Assembly: GCA_014905825.1 (NCBI GenBank) | Contig: JACGCN010000008.1 | Location: 558,001-622,000, forward strand | Origin: Lyophyllum atratum | Taxonomy: Eukaryota; Basidiomycota; Agaricomycetes; Agaricales; Lyophyllaceae | Direction of reading: 5' to 3' | Length of the DNA: 64,000 nucleotides | Part shown: in pieces, positions 47,894 through 59,150 of the stretch | Layout of the letters: every line of letters starts with the position of its first letter | Numbering within the stretch: the first letter of the stretch is position 1 | Program-made: the position numbers and the translations under genes | The notes under the pieces: model-generated | The model's input: the letters and a program-made list of their open reading frames with translations, nothing else | What the model was told of the DNA's origin: nothing | Databases searched by the model: none

Positions 47894-50800
47894 ATGTCTG
47901 AAAACAACAGCCCAGTCAGAATTGACCTGGCAAAGGCGAACCCACACAAAGCCAGACGAACACCGATGGGGCTGCACAACGTGGCCAACCTCGAGGACAT
48001 GACCCCCAGGACCCAGTTGATCAGCCCCCCGCCCGAAGAAACCCTGCATTTCCGCCGTACATCGGTAGTCTCTTCATTGTTTTCTATCCTGCTAGTCGTG
48101 CTAATTATCTGACCCAGCGATCGACGCCATTGCCCGCGTCGGCGTCGAAGCGCAAACGCAACATGCCACAACCAGCAGAGCCCACCCTCGACCCGCCCCA
48201 ACCCCCAGAAGCCACGCCCAACCCCAAACCGCGCAAACAATCCAAGCACCGTCCCATCCTCGCCGAATCCCCCACCCGTCCCTCCCACCGCTCCCCCGCC
48301 CCCACAACACCCTCCAAACCCACCCGCGTCCTCTTCACAAAGTCCCCCCACGCAGAGAACCCCGACGCAGACTTCATCCCCCCCATCCCCACCAGCACCG
48401 CCCGCCGTGCCACCCTCTCCGCCCGCGCCCGCCGAACCACCCCAATCCCCGCGTACGAGCCCCCCACCGACGTCTTCACCCCTCCGCGCATCGTCGTCCT
48501 CACCCCCTCCATCTCCAAGTCCTCCAAGCGCAAGACCAGCGCCAAGCCCAAACGCACCACCGAACCGCTGAAGATCGCGGTCAAGAAGGAGGCCCCGCAC
48601 ATCGACCTCAGCCTCCCCATGCCCCCGCCCAGCCCCACCGACGACCCCCTCCTCCTCTCCGGCTCCGTCGAGCTCCGCTCCTCCCCCGTCCGGCGCACCC
48701 GTCACCTACGCCAGGTCGGCGTCTCCACCACTCCCGTGCAAATCCACGAGCCGCTCCCGCCTTCTTCGTCCCCTGCAGACGAGGACGAGCCCGACGTGCC
48801 CCGTTTCGACTGGAACACCCATCCGCAGGCAGAGGGCTCCACCGACTTTAGCATGGACATCGACGACGCCGAGCCGGGTGTCCTGTTTGACTTTAACCTT
48901 CCTGGGTCGAACGATGTGGGCGGTGGGTGGAGTGACAGCGATGACGACGACGACCTTCCTGCTGCCGCAGAGGAGGGAGTCGGCGAGTACACCGGGCGGT
49001 TCCGGACTGTGCGCGTGCGCACCAAGATGGATCCGCCGAGTAGTGCGACGAGGGAGCGTATGGAGGAATGGGGGAGGCCTATCACGCCTTTCCCGAGGAA
49101 GAAGATTAGTCGATTGGATCTGCTGAAGGAGGTTGAAGGCGAAGATGAGGAGAATCACGACGTTGAGATGATTGCCGGAGAGGACGACGAACAAGAGGAT
49201 GAGGATGAGGAACGGGAAGTTCGCGAGATGTCTGTCCACCTCGACGATGAAGAAGAACCCGAGCAGTCTGTTGAGCTTGACCAAGATCCCTCCGCCTCGA
49301 ACCTGGACCACCATTTCAACTTTGACGCGTCCTTCGACACCCCACCCATCCAAGGCATCCCCGAGCCAGCAGAGGAGGTCTCCATCGACATTGATCCCCC
49401 GACCGACGCGTCTGAACTCCCGAAAGACGCGTCAGACGCCGCTGTTTTGCCTCTGGATGACGACGAGGACAATCATGGGGCGGAGCAGTCATTAGACTAC
49501 GCGCATGATGAAGTCGACGAGGATGAGGAAGAGGAAGAAGAACGGGAAGTTCGCGAGATGTCTGTGATAGAAGACGAGGACCTCCCCAACCACACCACCT
49601 CCGCCCACCGATCCGCTACCTCCACCCCAGCACCCATACTCGCCCATGATGTGAATCTCCGACCAGTCCAGTTCCCATCTATCCAGCCCCAACCATCCAC
49701 GGAGTCCGCAGTCCACGAGGATGAGCAACCTGCCATGGAACGCGACCTCGATCAGGAAGGCATCGAGGTGGAGGAGGAGGACACCCCCGCTCCTGGTGTA
49801 GCCAGTGCCCTCGACGACGAAGATGCATCGGACTCTGACTCCGATATCGACTTTGGGATGGTCAAGATCTCAAGCGCAGACCCCCGCGCCGCCGCCCGCG
49901 CCGCTGCCATCCTCAAACAGGTACCCCCCCTCCTTCCTCATACTCCTCATATATATACACAGGACTAACTAACTGGCTACCCGACAGCACGACTACGACT
50001 GCTTCACCAAGATCACCATGCTGCAGAAACAGAAACAGCGTAAACGCCACTCCCTCTCTTCTTCCGGCGGCATCACCAAGACCAAGACCAAGGCCAAGAA
50101 CCGCCGACGCACCACGCTAGGCGCGAGCGTCGTCGGGGACCGCGTGTACATCCCCGGAAGCCCTATCGTCACGCTCCCCGAGCTGCTCAGGGAGGCCGAG
50201 GCGCAGGTCGGCGCGGACACGCCCAGAGTGAATGCTAGTCATCAGAAGCCCACGACGGGTGTGGCGCTATCGCGGAGTCTGTTTGAGACGCCTGTAAGAG
50301 GAGCGATGGGGGCTGCACCGGCTCCGGTTGTGTTGGGAGAGAGGGCGTGGACGAAGGAGGAGTGGAAGATGCTTGATGCGTGTTTCACGGACGAGAGGCT
50401 TGAGGTTGGGGGTGTGGGGATGGCTCCTGTTGATTTTGTACGGCCGGAGAGGGTCGTCACGCGATTTGTCGAGATGTTGGGCGGGGAGGATGTGGTAGAG
50501 ACGTTTGGGGAGGCTTGGACCATGTGCGTCTTTTTTCTCGCTTCTTTACATGGAATTGACCTGATTGTCCTTGCATGATAGGGAGAATCTAGTACAAAGG
50601 GTTAAAGCCCTCCAGAACAAGCAGCGTTCTGGGAACGTTGCACCACCGACTACGCCTTACACACCCAGCCCTAATGTTCCTAATACCTTTGCCAATAGCC
50701 GGAGAGTACCCTCCATGGAGGTGCCTGACTTTACCCCCCTTGGACGACGCGCACCACCCCCGGCAAGGGCACAGCGACCGGTTCTCCCACCACCTGTGCT

Positions 50801-51602
50801 CGAGAACGCGCCGTTCGGGAACCTGCCGCCGCAGAAGGAAGGGGGGAGACCCGCTAGGAGGCTGCCGATGTCGCTGCTAGCGCCGAGGTATTCGCATCTG
50901 TTGGAAGAAGCCGTCACGGTCAGCCAGCTTTCGACCGAAGTTGCAGACTCCTCTGTCGCCGACGCATCGACTCCCGCCGAAGACGAAGCACCTACTCCAG
51001 AAGCCGATGACGACGAACCCAACGACCCCCCCGCGCCGCCTACGCCTATCCCTACCCTCCCTCCCTTACCCGCCACACTCGGCCGCCGCGTCAAAGGCTT
51101 CCTCTTCTCCTACCTCCCCACCCTCTCCAAGACCCTCCCCCCCGCCTCCAAGAAGTCCTCCCACCAACTCCCACGCCAGCCCGGCCTGCCCCTCCCGCCC
51201 CTCGACGTCCTGGAGAAGCCGCGCGGGCCCATCGCCACGCCCATACGCGCGCCGGCGCCGAAGCCCACGCACCCGAAGGAGCTGGTGAACCTGCAGCCTG
51301 CGCCGGCGCTGCCGCAGAGGGCGACGATGATCCCGAGGGCGAGGAAGCCGCAGAGGATGGTGGAGCTGCAGCCTGTTGTGCCGGCGCCGGAGGAGGCTGT
51401 GGTGGTGCCGGTGAGACCGAGGAGGAGCAGTGGGGGGAGTGTTAAGGATTTGGTGAAGAGCTTTGAGGAGCTTGATTCGAGGAGGGCGGGGGAGGGGAGG
51501 GGGGAGGTGAAGAGGATGAGGAGTGTGGGGGATTGGAGGAAGGGGGCGGGGCTTGGTCTTGCGGGCAAGGCGGGGAGTGGGAGACCGGGCTGGAAACCTT
51601 GA
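47894..51602 (+). CDS. large acidic, low-complexity protein, function unknown
   Basis: Four exons (47894-48064, 48118-49920, 49988-50523, 50582-51602) join in phase to 1176 residues. I do not recognise a family. The N-terminus (MSENNSPVRIDLAKANPHKA) has short basic motifs such as SASKRKRN and KSSKRKTSAKPKR that could be nuclear localisation signals. The middle is a long Asp/Glu-rich part with a repeated motif EREVREMSV. A more ordered section lies in exon 3: RAWTKEEWKMLDACFTDERL, VDFVRPERVVTRFVEMLGG and, across the last intron, EAWTMENLVQRVKALQNKQR. The C-terminal third is Pro-rich, then basic. Composition suggests a nuclear chromatin or cell-cycle protein, but this is only inference. Its 5' end is copied, inverted, at 45295-45435. 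Confidence 0.82.
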
Positions 51603-51848
51603 TCTTTTTATTTTTTATTTTTGAAGATTTTGTTGTTGTACGTACCTTTAGATCTACTACGGAACGTTCTTGTGCATGTTTTATGGATAGGATATCGATA
51701 TATGATTATGGCTTATGTACTCATTTTCCTCCGGGGGTGTATTTGGGTATACATGCGCGATCTCGTGATGGGCGTTCAATTCGACCATGATGATGCAGGG
51801 CGGTGACGCAACGTTCACAACACACCACCAACCCGAGTTCTCCTTCAT

Positions 51849-53348
51849 ATGGGTCAACTCGTGAATGTCCTCGTTCTCCTTATTGCTCTCGCCGGCGGCT
51901 TCTATCAACTTTCTCTCAAGCCCCTTCTCACCAAAGCGGGCGTTTGGCGCGAGGTAGGGTCCGTTGGTAGCAAAGACTGTACTACAATTCCCGCACTCCA
52001 AGCTTGCGAAAGTACGCCTGCATATGGACCTTTCCTCCGTTCAAGCCTGATCAATTTTTCGCTTCTCCAGAACTCGTCTTACACCAACCCACGGGAGTCG
52101 TCTACCTCGCATGTTCATCGCCTTCGAGCCGCCTCGCATGGCTCCCAGCGGCCGACCGCTTCAACACCACCGGCGCGTCCAACGACTACGTCGCCACCTA
52201 CGACCACGCGTCCTCCCGCGTCACCCGCCTCAAACTCAAAAACTTCACCAGCAAACGCGGGCTGTCAGTGCACGGAATGGACGTCGTTCCTTCCTCCTCT
52301 AACCCCTCCGAACTATTCGTCTACCTCATCAACCACCGTGCACCCCTCGACCCGCAGACGGCGGACCATGTCGGAGCTGATTCGTGCGTCGAGGTGTTCA
52401 AGACCACCGTTGGAAGCGATACGTTGACACACGTCCAGACCGTGGAAGACCCCGCTATCATCTGCCCGAACGATATAGTCGGCTATCCAGACGGGAAGAG
52501 CTTCTACTTCACCAACGACCACGGCGAGAAAGTCGGTCTTGTGAGTCGTTTCCCTTCCCCTAGCACTGCCCGAATCGCGCTCTGAGCTGCACAGATACGC
52601 GTGTTGGATATCCTAGGTCGCGCCGCTACATCCGTTGGGTACTGCGACTTGAAGGACGGGTGCAAGCTTGCTATCACCAAGATGCATGGGGTCAACGGTA
52701 TTGCACGCGCTCAGAACGATACGTTCTATGTCACGGATACTCTGGGCGGTGCAATCAACATCCTCGAAAGACAGACGGATAACAGTCTTGTCGTAACAGA
52801 TGTTATCCCTTCAGGTGAGAAGACGCTTTTGGATGCCCAGTACGCGTCATTACTTATAGGTACTTTCTAGATCGCTTCCTCGATAATGCGGCAGTTGACT
52901 CGGATGGTGCCCTCTGGATCGCGGGTTAGCAATTGCCACTTGTCGAGTAAGACAATACCTGACTTACTTTCCTGCTTAAGGCTTCCCCAAGTTCTGGCCT
53001 TTGTTCAAACACGTCCAAGATCCTTCGATTCCTGCACCATCCTGTGCAATGCGCTTGTCTATTAACACAGGAGCCGCCTCTTTTTATGGGGCGAAATACA
53101 AGCTGGAAAATGTGCGTAGTCTTGTTTCGTCAATGTCCTCCGACTTAAGCATGACGTGCTTCCCGCATGAATAGGTCTTCGAGGATGATGGAAACATCGC
53201 TTCGGGAGCAACGTCTGCTGTCCATGACGCCGAAAGACACCGTCTCTTCCTGCACGGTATGCCCTAAATGCATCTTGGAGCTTGTCAACAAACTGATCTA
53301 TTCTCAGGTCTCGTCGCCCCTCATTTGACGGTTTGTAATGTAAACTAG
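51849..53348 (+). CDS. paraoxonase/arylesterase-like calcium-dependent hydrolase
   Basis: A member of the six-bladed propeller PON family (lactonase/arylesterase). The ATG at 51849 starts MGQLVNVLVLLIALAGGFYQ, an uncleaved signal anchor as in PONs. After a first intron come KLVLHQPTGVVYLACSSPSS, VHGMDVVPSS (the HGxDxxP motif), LFVYLINHRAP, EDPAIICPNDIVGYPDGKSF with the calcium-binding Asn-Asp, and FYFTNDHG. Later short exons give KMHGVNGIARAQNDTFYVTD, then AVDSDGALWIAG, FYGAKYKLENVFEDDGN, TSAVHDAERHRLFLHG and the end LVAPHLTVCNVN. About eight exons. The C-terminal VAPHL-x-x-C block is typical. Complete as read; substrate unknown. Confidence 0.9.
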
Positions 53349-53359
53349 TGTTTCGTGTC

Positions 53360-54066
53360 TTGTTATCGAGATTTCCGCATATACACCAGATGTTCTCTTC
53401 TCGATAGCACCGTTCGAGTCCAAATTCCGAAAGTAGAAATCACTGGCGAGCGGACGGTCCTTGAATTGCAGTGACCTCGAAGAGTGGCGTGGATACCTGC
53501 AATGACTGTTTGAGACAATTGAGCTAAGTTGAAGCAGAGCTCTCAAGCATCTGTCTGAGTTGTCTATACTTCCATCGGACAATGCGACCAAAACGTCTGA
53601 ATGAAAAATATTGTTGACGTAGTCTGCATAGTCTGTGGTTCTTCGTGTCATGTTCCAGTGCCCAGAGTGCTCGAAGTCTTAGACGGAACCAAAGCCGGCG
53701 TAGTTGACTGCGATAGAAGAATCAGAGGAAATGGTCCTGTCAACGCCTCGGAGGAGAAGTCGTAGGTAGTCAATTAACACTTGAGTGTCTTGCTTTGTAG
53801 AAGTGGACATGAAGCACAAACCCCTAGCGCCGGAAACATGACGTGTTCGCCGCCCTTCGCTGAAACGGAAGGACTGAGGGTGGGGTCATGAATGATGCTC
53901 CTCGCAGCCACGCGGATGTTTTTGGCGTTGGTAGCGACGTCAGAGACGACATGTCGTCAACAAGGCTGACTGACGAGGAGATCGCTTGAAGAGTGGCCTC
54001 GAGGTCACCAGCCGAAAGACCTAGAGCGAGCGCGGGAAGGCTGTGGAGGAGGGCAGAGGGAAACAT
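53360..54066 (-). pseudogene. M35 metalloendopeptidase pseudogene
   Basis: The minus strand from 54066 begins MFPSALLHSLPALALGLSAG, closely like the M35 genes at 59151 and 62448, and continues GDLEATLQAISSSVSLVDDM. A deletion then shifts frame; KNIRVAARS and the DPT...SAKGGEHVMF stretch are in another frame. TTYDFSSE and a weak match to the later region (about 53390-53450) can still be seen. The HExxH half is absent, and the end abuts the paraoxonase stop. It cannot encode an active protease. Confidence 0.8.
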
Positions 54067-55369
54067 AGCAAATGAATGACTGTGCATACTAGTAGGCAGG
54101 AACTCTGAAGTTTAAAATCGCGGATCGATGCTCTTGAAGAATCAGAGCCTCTCATATTCTGGTATCCATGCCGGCATCGCCAGGAAATCAGTAGAGGACT
54201 AGTGCAGAGGAGATACAGCGCTTTCCGTTGCCCCGAACTTGCTCGGCGTGTACAGCGCCCAGCGTTGAATCTTGTTTGATATCTCCAGTCAGAAGTTATC
54301 GCGCCATGAGGGACGGTCGGTTTCAGGCAGGTGCGCTGACCTTCGAAGGCCTACACACTGAAGACAGAAGTAAGGTGCGCCAATTGATCATTTGCAAACT
54401 CGCCGTTCTCGATCCTCATCTTGAGCTGTTTGAGCTTCCCTTGAAGTGATTCCGCTGCGCCTCACAGGAAAGAAGCATAATCCCTGGGGCACCATTATGC
54501 CGGTCCGTGACAACGCTCACCCTCCTTCAAGGCGTCACTGCTATACAGGTGAAATCGTCAGAAGTTGGTTGGGAGAGTTCAGGAGAGAAGGGACTACTTG
54601 CAATACTCGCAAATCCTGGCACATATACCCATGTTCATCCTGAGATACATCTCTCATGTTATCCCATGTCCCTTAATTTTCATCGTAGAACCTGATCGAA
54701 GCTGTATATGGCCTAGGGGAGGGAACAATAGGATGTGAGCATCGTTTGAAAGAGAGTTGAAGCAAACAGTGAACATATCTTTCCGTAAAGGGCCCTAATG
54801 TCTATGAACGAACAAGGTAACGCGATACATAGGTAAGAAGGAGACAAGTGTCAAAGAAAGAGGGAGACGCACGAGTGTATACTCGGGAAGGGTAACGACG
54901 CGTGGATGGATTCAATATACGGAAAGGGAAGGATCTTGGGATGGGGACAGTGGATACGGCAGTTATACCTAAAGTTCGGGCATTTAGCCATTTTCATCAT
55001 TAGGAGCCTGGCCGGTGACGACGATGCAGCGGTGAGATACGATCTGCGTGTGCGAGTGCAGCGGCGGCTGGGATTTTTTCGACCTAGCTGGGCGGTATGT
55101 TTGACACCGAGTGGCCGCTATGACGATGAGCAGCATGAAACCTGAGGACAGGGAGGTTATAGTGCATGTCACTCGTACATGTTTATAATACCCGGCCATC
55201 GTTCAACCTTGCGGTGTGGTCAATGGGAAGGGGGATGGGAACATAGCGGAAGAGAGCGGAAAGGGGTACCTTAAGCAATAGATAAGGGTCAGGCAAGTAT
55301 CAGAGCCGGTAGTCTGTATAAAACAAAAGATATGAGCCTTCGGGGCGATGACAAGATACCATGAATTAG
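54067..55369. other. intergenic, no gene called
   Basis: About 1.3 kb with short scattered frames only. One (54507-54695, +) has LLQGVTAIQVKSSEVGW, vaguely like an aldo/keto reductase strand, but it is too weak to call. Confidence 0.45.
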
Positions 55370-56690
55370 TACTGTCGCTTTCGAGAGGATGAATAAAGGA
55401 TCTGGGGTTGTGGCGCGGTTCGATGGCGGCGATGGGGGGCGAGACGGGCAAGGGCGGGGGCGGCGGGTGGGAGGGTGGGATCTATAGGAGCTTAGGTGAG
55501 AAGGTTTCAGTATAAGACGACCCCTAAATATATCAGATACCTGTCAAACTTGAAGAAAAAAGGAGGCCTGGATGGATTGAGACGTGACGATTGGGCGTGT
55601 CTGCGCAGACGTGTGGGACGAGCTAGCCATACGATGGCCTTCGAGATCTGGGGTAGGGTAAACAAGAACATCAGCCTAAAATGAATGGAACTTTACCACA
55701 ACCCGGTACGAGGATAGTAAAGGAGCTCTGAAAAAAGAAAAGTGGAGATATGTCAGGTCACTTTCAAAAGGATGAAGAAAGTATCTGGGATTGTGGCGCG
55801 GTTCGGTGGCGGCAATGGGGGGCACGACGGGCAAGGGGGAGGGCGAGTGGAATCTATAGGAGCTTAGGGGGAAAGGTTTCAGTGTAAGATGACCCCTAAA
55901 AATATGAGGTATCTGTCAAACTTGAAGAAAAAAGGAGGCCTGGATGGATTGAGACGTAACGGCGGGCGTGTCTGGGCAGACGAGTGGGACGAGCTAGCGA
56001 TACGATGGCCTTGGAGGGGGCGGATGGGAGGGTGGAATCTATAGGAGCTTAGGAGGAAAGGTTTCAGTATAAGATGACCCCTGAATATACGATATACCTG
56101 TCAAACTTGAAGAAAAAAGGAGGCCTGGTGGGATTCAGACGTAACTATGGGCGTGTCTGGACAGACGAGCGGGACGATTTAGCGATACGATGGCCTTGGA
56201 GGGGGCGAGGGGGCGGGTGGGAGGGTGGGATCTACAGGAGCTTAGGAGGAAAGGTTTCAGTATGAGATGACCCCTAAATATACGAGATACCTGTCAAACT
56301 TGAAGAAAAAAGGAGGCCTGGGTGGATTGAGACGTAACGATGGGCGTGTCTGGGCAGACGAGTGGGACGATTTAGCGATACGATGGCCTTGGAGGGGGCG
56401 GGTGGGAGGGTGGGATCTATAGGAGCTTAGGAGGAAAGGTTTCAGTATAAGATGACCCCTAGATATATGAGATACCTGTCAAACTTGAAGAAAAAAGGAG
56501 GCCTGGATGGATTGAGACGTAACGATGGGCGTGTCTGGGCAGACGAGTGGGAGGAGCTAGCGATACGATGGCCTTGGAGATCTGGGGTAGGATAAACAAG
56601 AAGATCAGCCTAAAATGGATGGAACTTTACCACAAACCGGTACGAAGATAGTAAAGGAGCTCTAGAAAAAGAAAAGGGGAAGATGTCAGC
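55370..56690 (+). repeat. minisatellite array, unit about 185-193 bp
   Basis: Unit starts (ggtttcag) lie at 55503, 55875, 56060, 56253 and 56438. Steps are 372, 185, 193 and 185 bp. Each unit reads ggtttcagtataagatgacc, then cctgtcaaacttgaagaaaa, then gggcgtgtctgggcagacga and a G-rich end (gggcgggtgggagggtggga). The first and last units are followed by a second module (gagatctggggtagg to gtaaaggagctct). The left flank 55370-55500 repeats at 55761-55880. So there is a higher-order order of two module types. No ORF runs through it. Confidence 0.92.
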
Positions 56691-56727
56691 CACCCAACCC
56701 ACGGACCGTCGCCAGCAACGATCCTAA

Positions 56728-57363
56728 TCAACAGTCTTCCTCTTCTTCCTGCTCCTCAATGCAGGCAAGAATATGCGGGACATGGTGTTTGTTGTCGTGA
56801 AGCCAACGATGAAGGGGCGCTGAATCGTACCACGCTTTGAACAAGGTGTGCCGACGGTTACGCTTGGCGATACCGACAGTCCGTGTAATGGTCGAGACTC
56901 TCTGCAGTGGTCGCCCGTCGCCAAATACTACCAAGTCCCCATCCTCCGCGAAGCGGAATTTATATATCTCCTCAAGATTCTCAGACATCATCCATGAGTC
57001 AGCGGAGATATCAGAGAGCGAGGAACATTGGGATGAAGCGTCCCCGGAGTCGCTGTTAGAAGCGGCGATGGTGGTCCATGAGAGGTCCGCCGAAAACTCG
57101 GCGAGATCGGTCGCCCCGGATGTTGGGCAGAACCCATTAGGCAGACATAGCGACGGTGAGAGTAACGGTGAGAGTAGTCCGTGGACACCGACAGTGCCAG
57201 CATCCCACCAATGAACGAGCAGATGATGAGGCTTTGAAGGTTTTTTGAGAAGGATAGGAGCGTCAGGGAGGGCGGTGGGGTCATGCCTGCACAACGATGG
57301 GGTAACGGCCGTAGGGGTATTGGTAGCGAACTTGCGCGCAATATACGAGAAGAAGAGCATCAT
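56728..57363 (-). CDS. single-exon hypothetical protein
   Basis: An intron-free frame of 211 residues from ATG 57363. It has a hydrophobic start (MMLFFSYIARKFA), a middle Ser/Asp-rich part and a structured-looking end (IYKFRFAEDGDLVVFGDGRP, SAPLHRWLHDNKHHVPHILA) closing in a Glu-rich tail. I recognise no family. It directly abuts the minisatellite array. Intron-free genes are rare in this window, so it may be a young or lineage-specific gene, or a chance frame. Confidence 0.5.
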   Translation of the reverse strand: MMLFFSYIARKFATNTPTAVTPSLCRHDPTALPDAPILLKKPSKPHHLLVHWWDAGTVGVHGLLSPLLSPSLCLPNGFCPTSGATDLAEFSADLSWTTIAASNSDSGDASSQCSSLSDISADSWMMSENLEEIYKFRFAEDGDLVVFGDGRPLQRVSTITRTVGIAKRNRRHTLFKAWYDSAPLHRWLHDNKHHVPHILACIEEQEEEEDC

Positions 57364-58269
57364 GATAAACGTTTGAGTAGTTTGTAGTATTAGGAGGCTG
57401 GCTTTATGGCTCGATGATGGGTGTAAGGGATCAAGAAGTAGGTGCAGTCAAAACCGCAACGAAGTGGAGGAATACCAGGTGTAGACTCACGTGATCGCGT
57501 TTTTGGATAAACATGTGATTCTGAAACAACTTCGAGTGCGTTGAACGTTGAGGGCAAGAAACTCCGTGTTCGTCAAGTATATGTGCGCCATATAGATTTA
57601 GACCTAGCGAGTTCGCATATGCCGACATGCTTGGAAAGATTGTGGCTTAGCGCAATTTACAGGATTGGTTTAACTCCGTCTTGGTGTTCTCCGGTTGATG
57701 AACAGGTTCGGATCGAAGGCGGCCCCAATGTATCTGATAGCAGGCTGAGCCAGTCCTTCACAGTGTGTGGAAGAAAACACATACTGAGAAATAATCCGTT
57801 GGCTACGCGTAGTAGGAGTGCGACGAGACGAATAATGGGTTGTGAAATGTAGACGGCAGAAGTCGGATGCACCAAATATAGTCGCCAGTGAAGGCAAGGT
57901 ACAGATCGTACGCGTAAGTGTATCTGTTGTCGGCAGCGACAGCAGGAAATCACAATGCTCCAAAACCAGCTCATGGCTAAACCTGCCACCTCAAGACGTC
58001 TGCCGGATAGTGAATCCCGATGATCTGATGCAATTATATGTCATTCAAGATCTATACAAGAGGATCGTCTCAAGGTAACCGCGTCCCAGAAAGTATTGGT
58101 GACATCTATCACTATCACTATTGGAGGACGCTGAAGCGGATGTTTGGAGGAAGGGACAGAGAGCGATAGATTGTGTTACGTGACTGTCAGTGTTCCGATT
58201 CGGAATCGGACTCCGGAGGAACTGATATCACAAGATCACGTGAACGTCATGTTCATTACGCGTCGCCTC
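57364..58269. other. intergenic, no gene called
   Basis: About 0.9 kb without recognisable coding signal on either strand. Confidence 0.45.
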
Positions 58270-58640
58270 GCGTCCGATCCCCAAGCAAGGGCGCCTGATT
58301 GGAACAAACCCACAGCAAGCCCAAATACATCCGCGGCCAGCTCAAAAAATCGCTTGCAGATCTCCAAACCGACGATGTGGACGTGTACTACCGGCATTGC
58401 CTCGATTTCGAGGTCCACATTGAGGTTGTTCCGGGGACATTACGGCCGTTCGTCGAGAGCGGGACAGTCCAATGTATATGTTTAGTGCATCGAAGCGCAC
58501 CGAGACAGCGAAGGCCGTTAGAGCGAAAGTGATTGCAGCACAGATCGGGTTTAGCCCATCCGAGCTGTATGTGGAGAAAACTGAATGCTGGGCGCGGTCT
58601 AATCACTGGACGGCGAACGACAAGATTCTAGCAGCGCGAA
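58270..58640 (+). pseudogene. aldo/keto reductase remnant
   Basis: The plus strand near 58310-58430 reads HSKPKYIRGQLKKSLADLQT then DDVDVYYRH, the classic aldo/keto reductase barrel block, and TLRPFVESGTVQ. A frameshift follows; SASKRTETAKAV and VIAAQIGFSPSELYVEKTE appear in another frame, like the AAVQ-EYSP block. The catalytic Tyr/Lys region and both termini are missing. It is a broken central fragment. Confidence 0.82.
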
Positions 58641-59150
58641 GGTACTCGTCGCTGACACAATCTGTGTAACTTGTGACCTCCTAAAAACTTCGGGGAAGAT
58701 GATTTTAGATCGATGACGCCCAACTTCTCTGAAAAGAGCTTCCCCAGGAACCTCAGAGTTGTTGACAGCTCACAAAGACAGGCGACGTACACAAGACCAT
58801 TGGCGACTGTATCCGACTGTCGCAGCTGGAATGACGAAATTGAGAAAATAAGCCGTCCTATTCTATATTTTTCTCTCTGGTGGCAGACTTTTGACGAATC
58901 ATCATAGGCGTCACCGGATATAACCTTGCGCATAGACTCAGAGGAGCAGAACGTTCACAGGTCCAGATTTAGATACCATCGTTCATTTTAAGCCATCTTG
59001 TGAACAGGGCGTTGGTCGAGAAAGATGGCTGATGCCAGCAGGGTGTTGAAATTTGTCTGTTCGCCAACAAGTTTGCCCAAAGAAGTACATATATACAACC
59101 AAGCCCATTCGTGGAGTGCCCTTTTGATCCCCAATGTTTCCCTGATCCTT
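58641..59150. other. intergenic, M35 3' region
   Basis: About 510 bp with no clear gene; it holds the 3' flank of the M35 gene. Confidence 0.5.

Noticed and set aside
48105..48705. Long minus-strand frames opposite the acidic-protein gene
   Set aside because: They are antisense shadows of a Pro/Ser/Arg-rich coding region with inverted codon bias.
54507..54695. Another aldo/keto reductase fragment (GVTAIQVK)
   Set aside because: Similarity is limited to a few residues; too weak to call.
55370..56690. CRISPR-like array
   Set aside because: Units are about 185 bp direct repeats without unique spacers, in a eukaryotic genome; it is a minisatellite.
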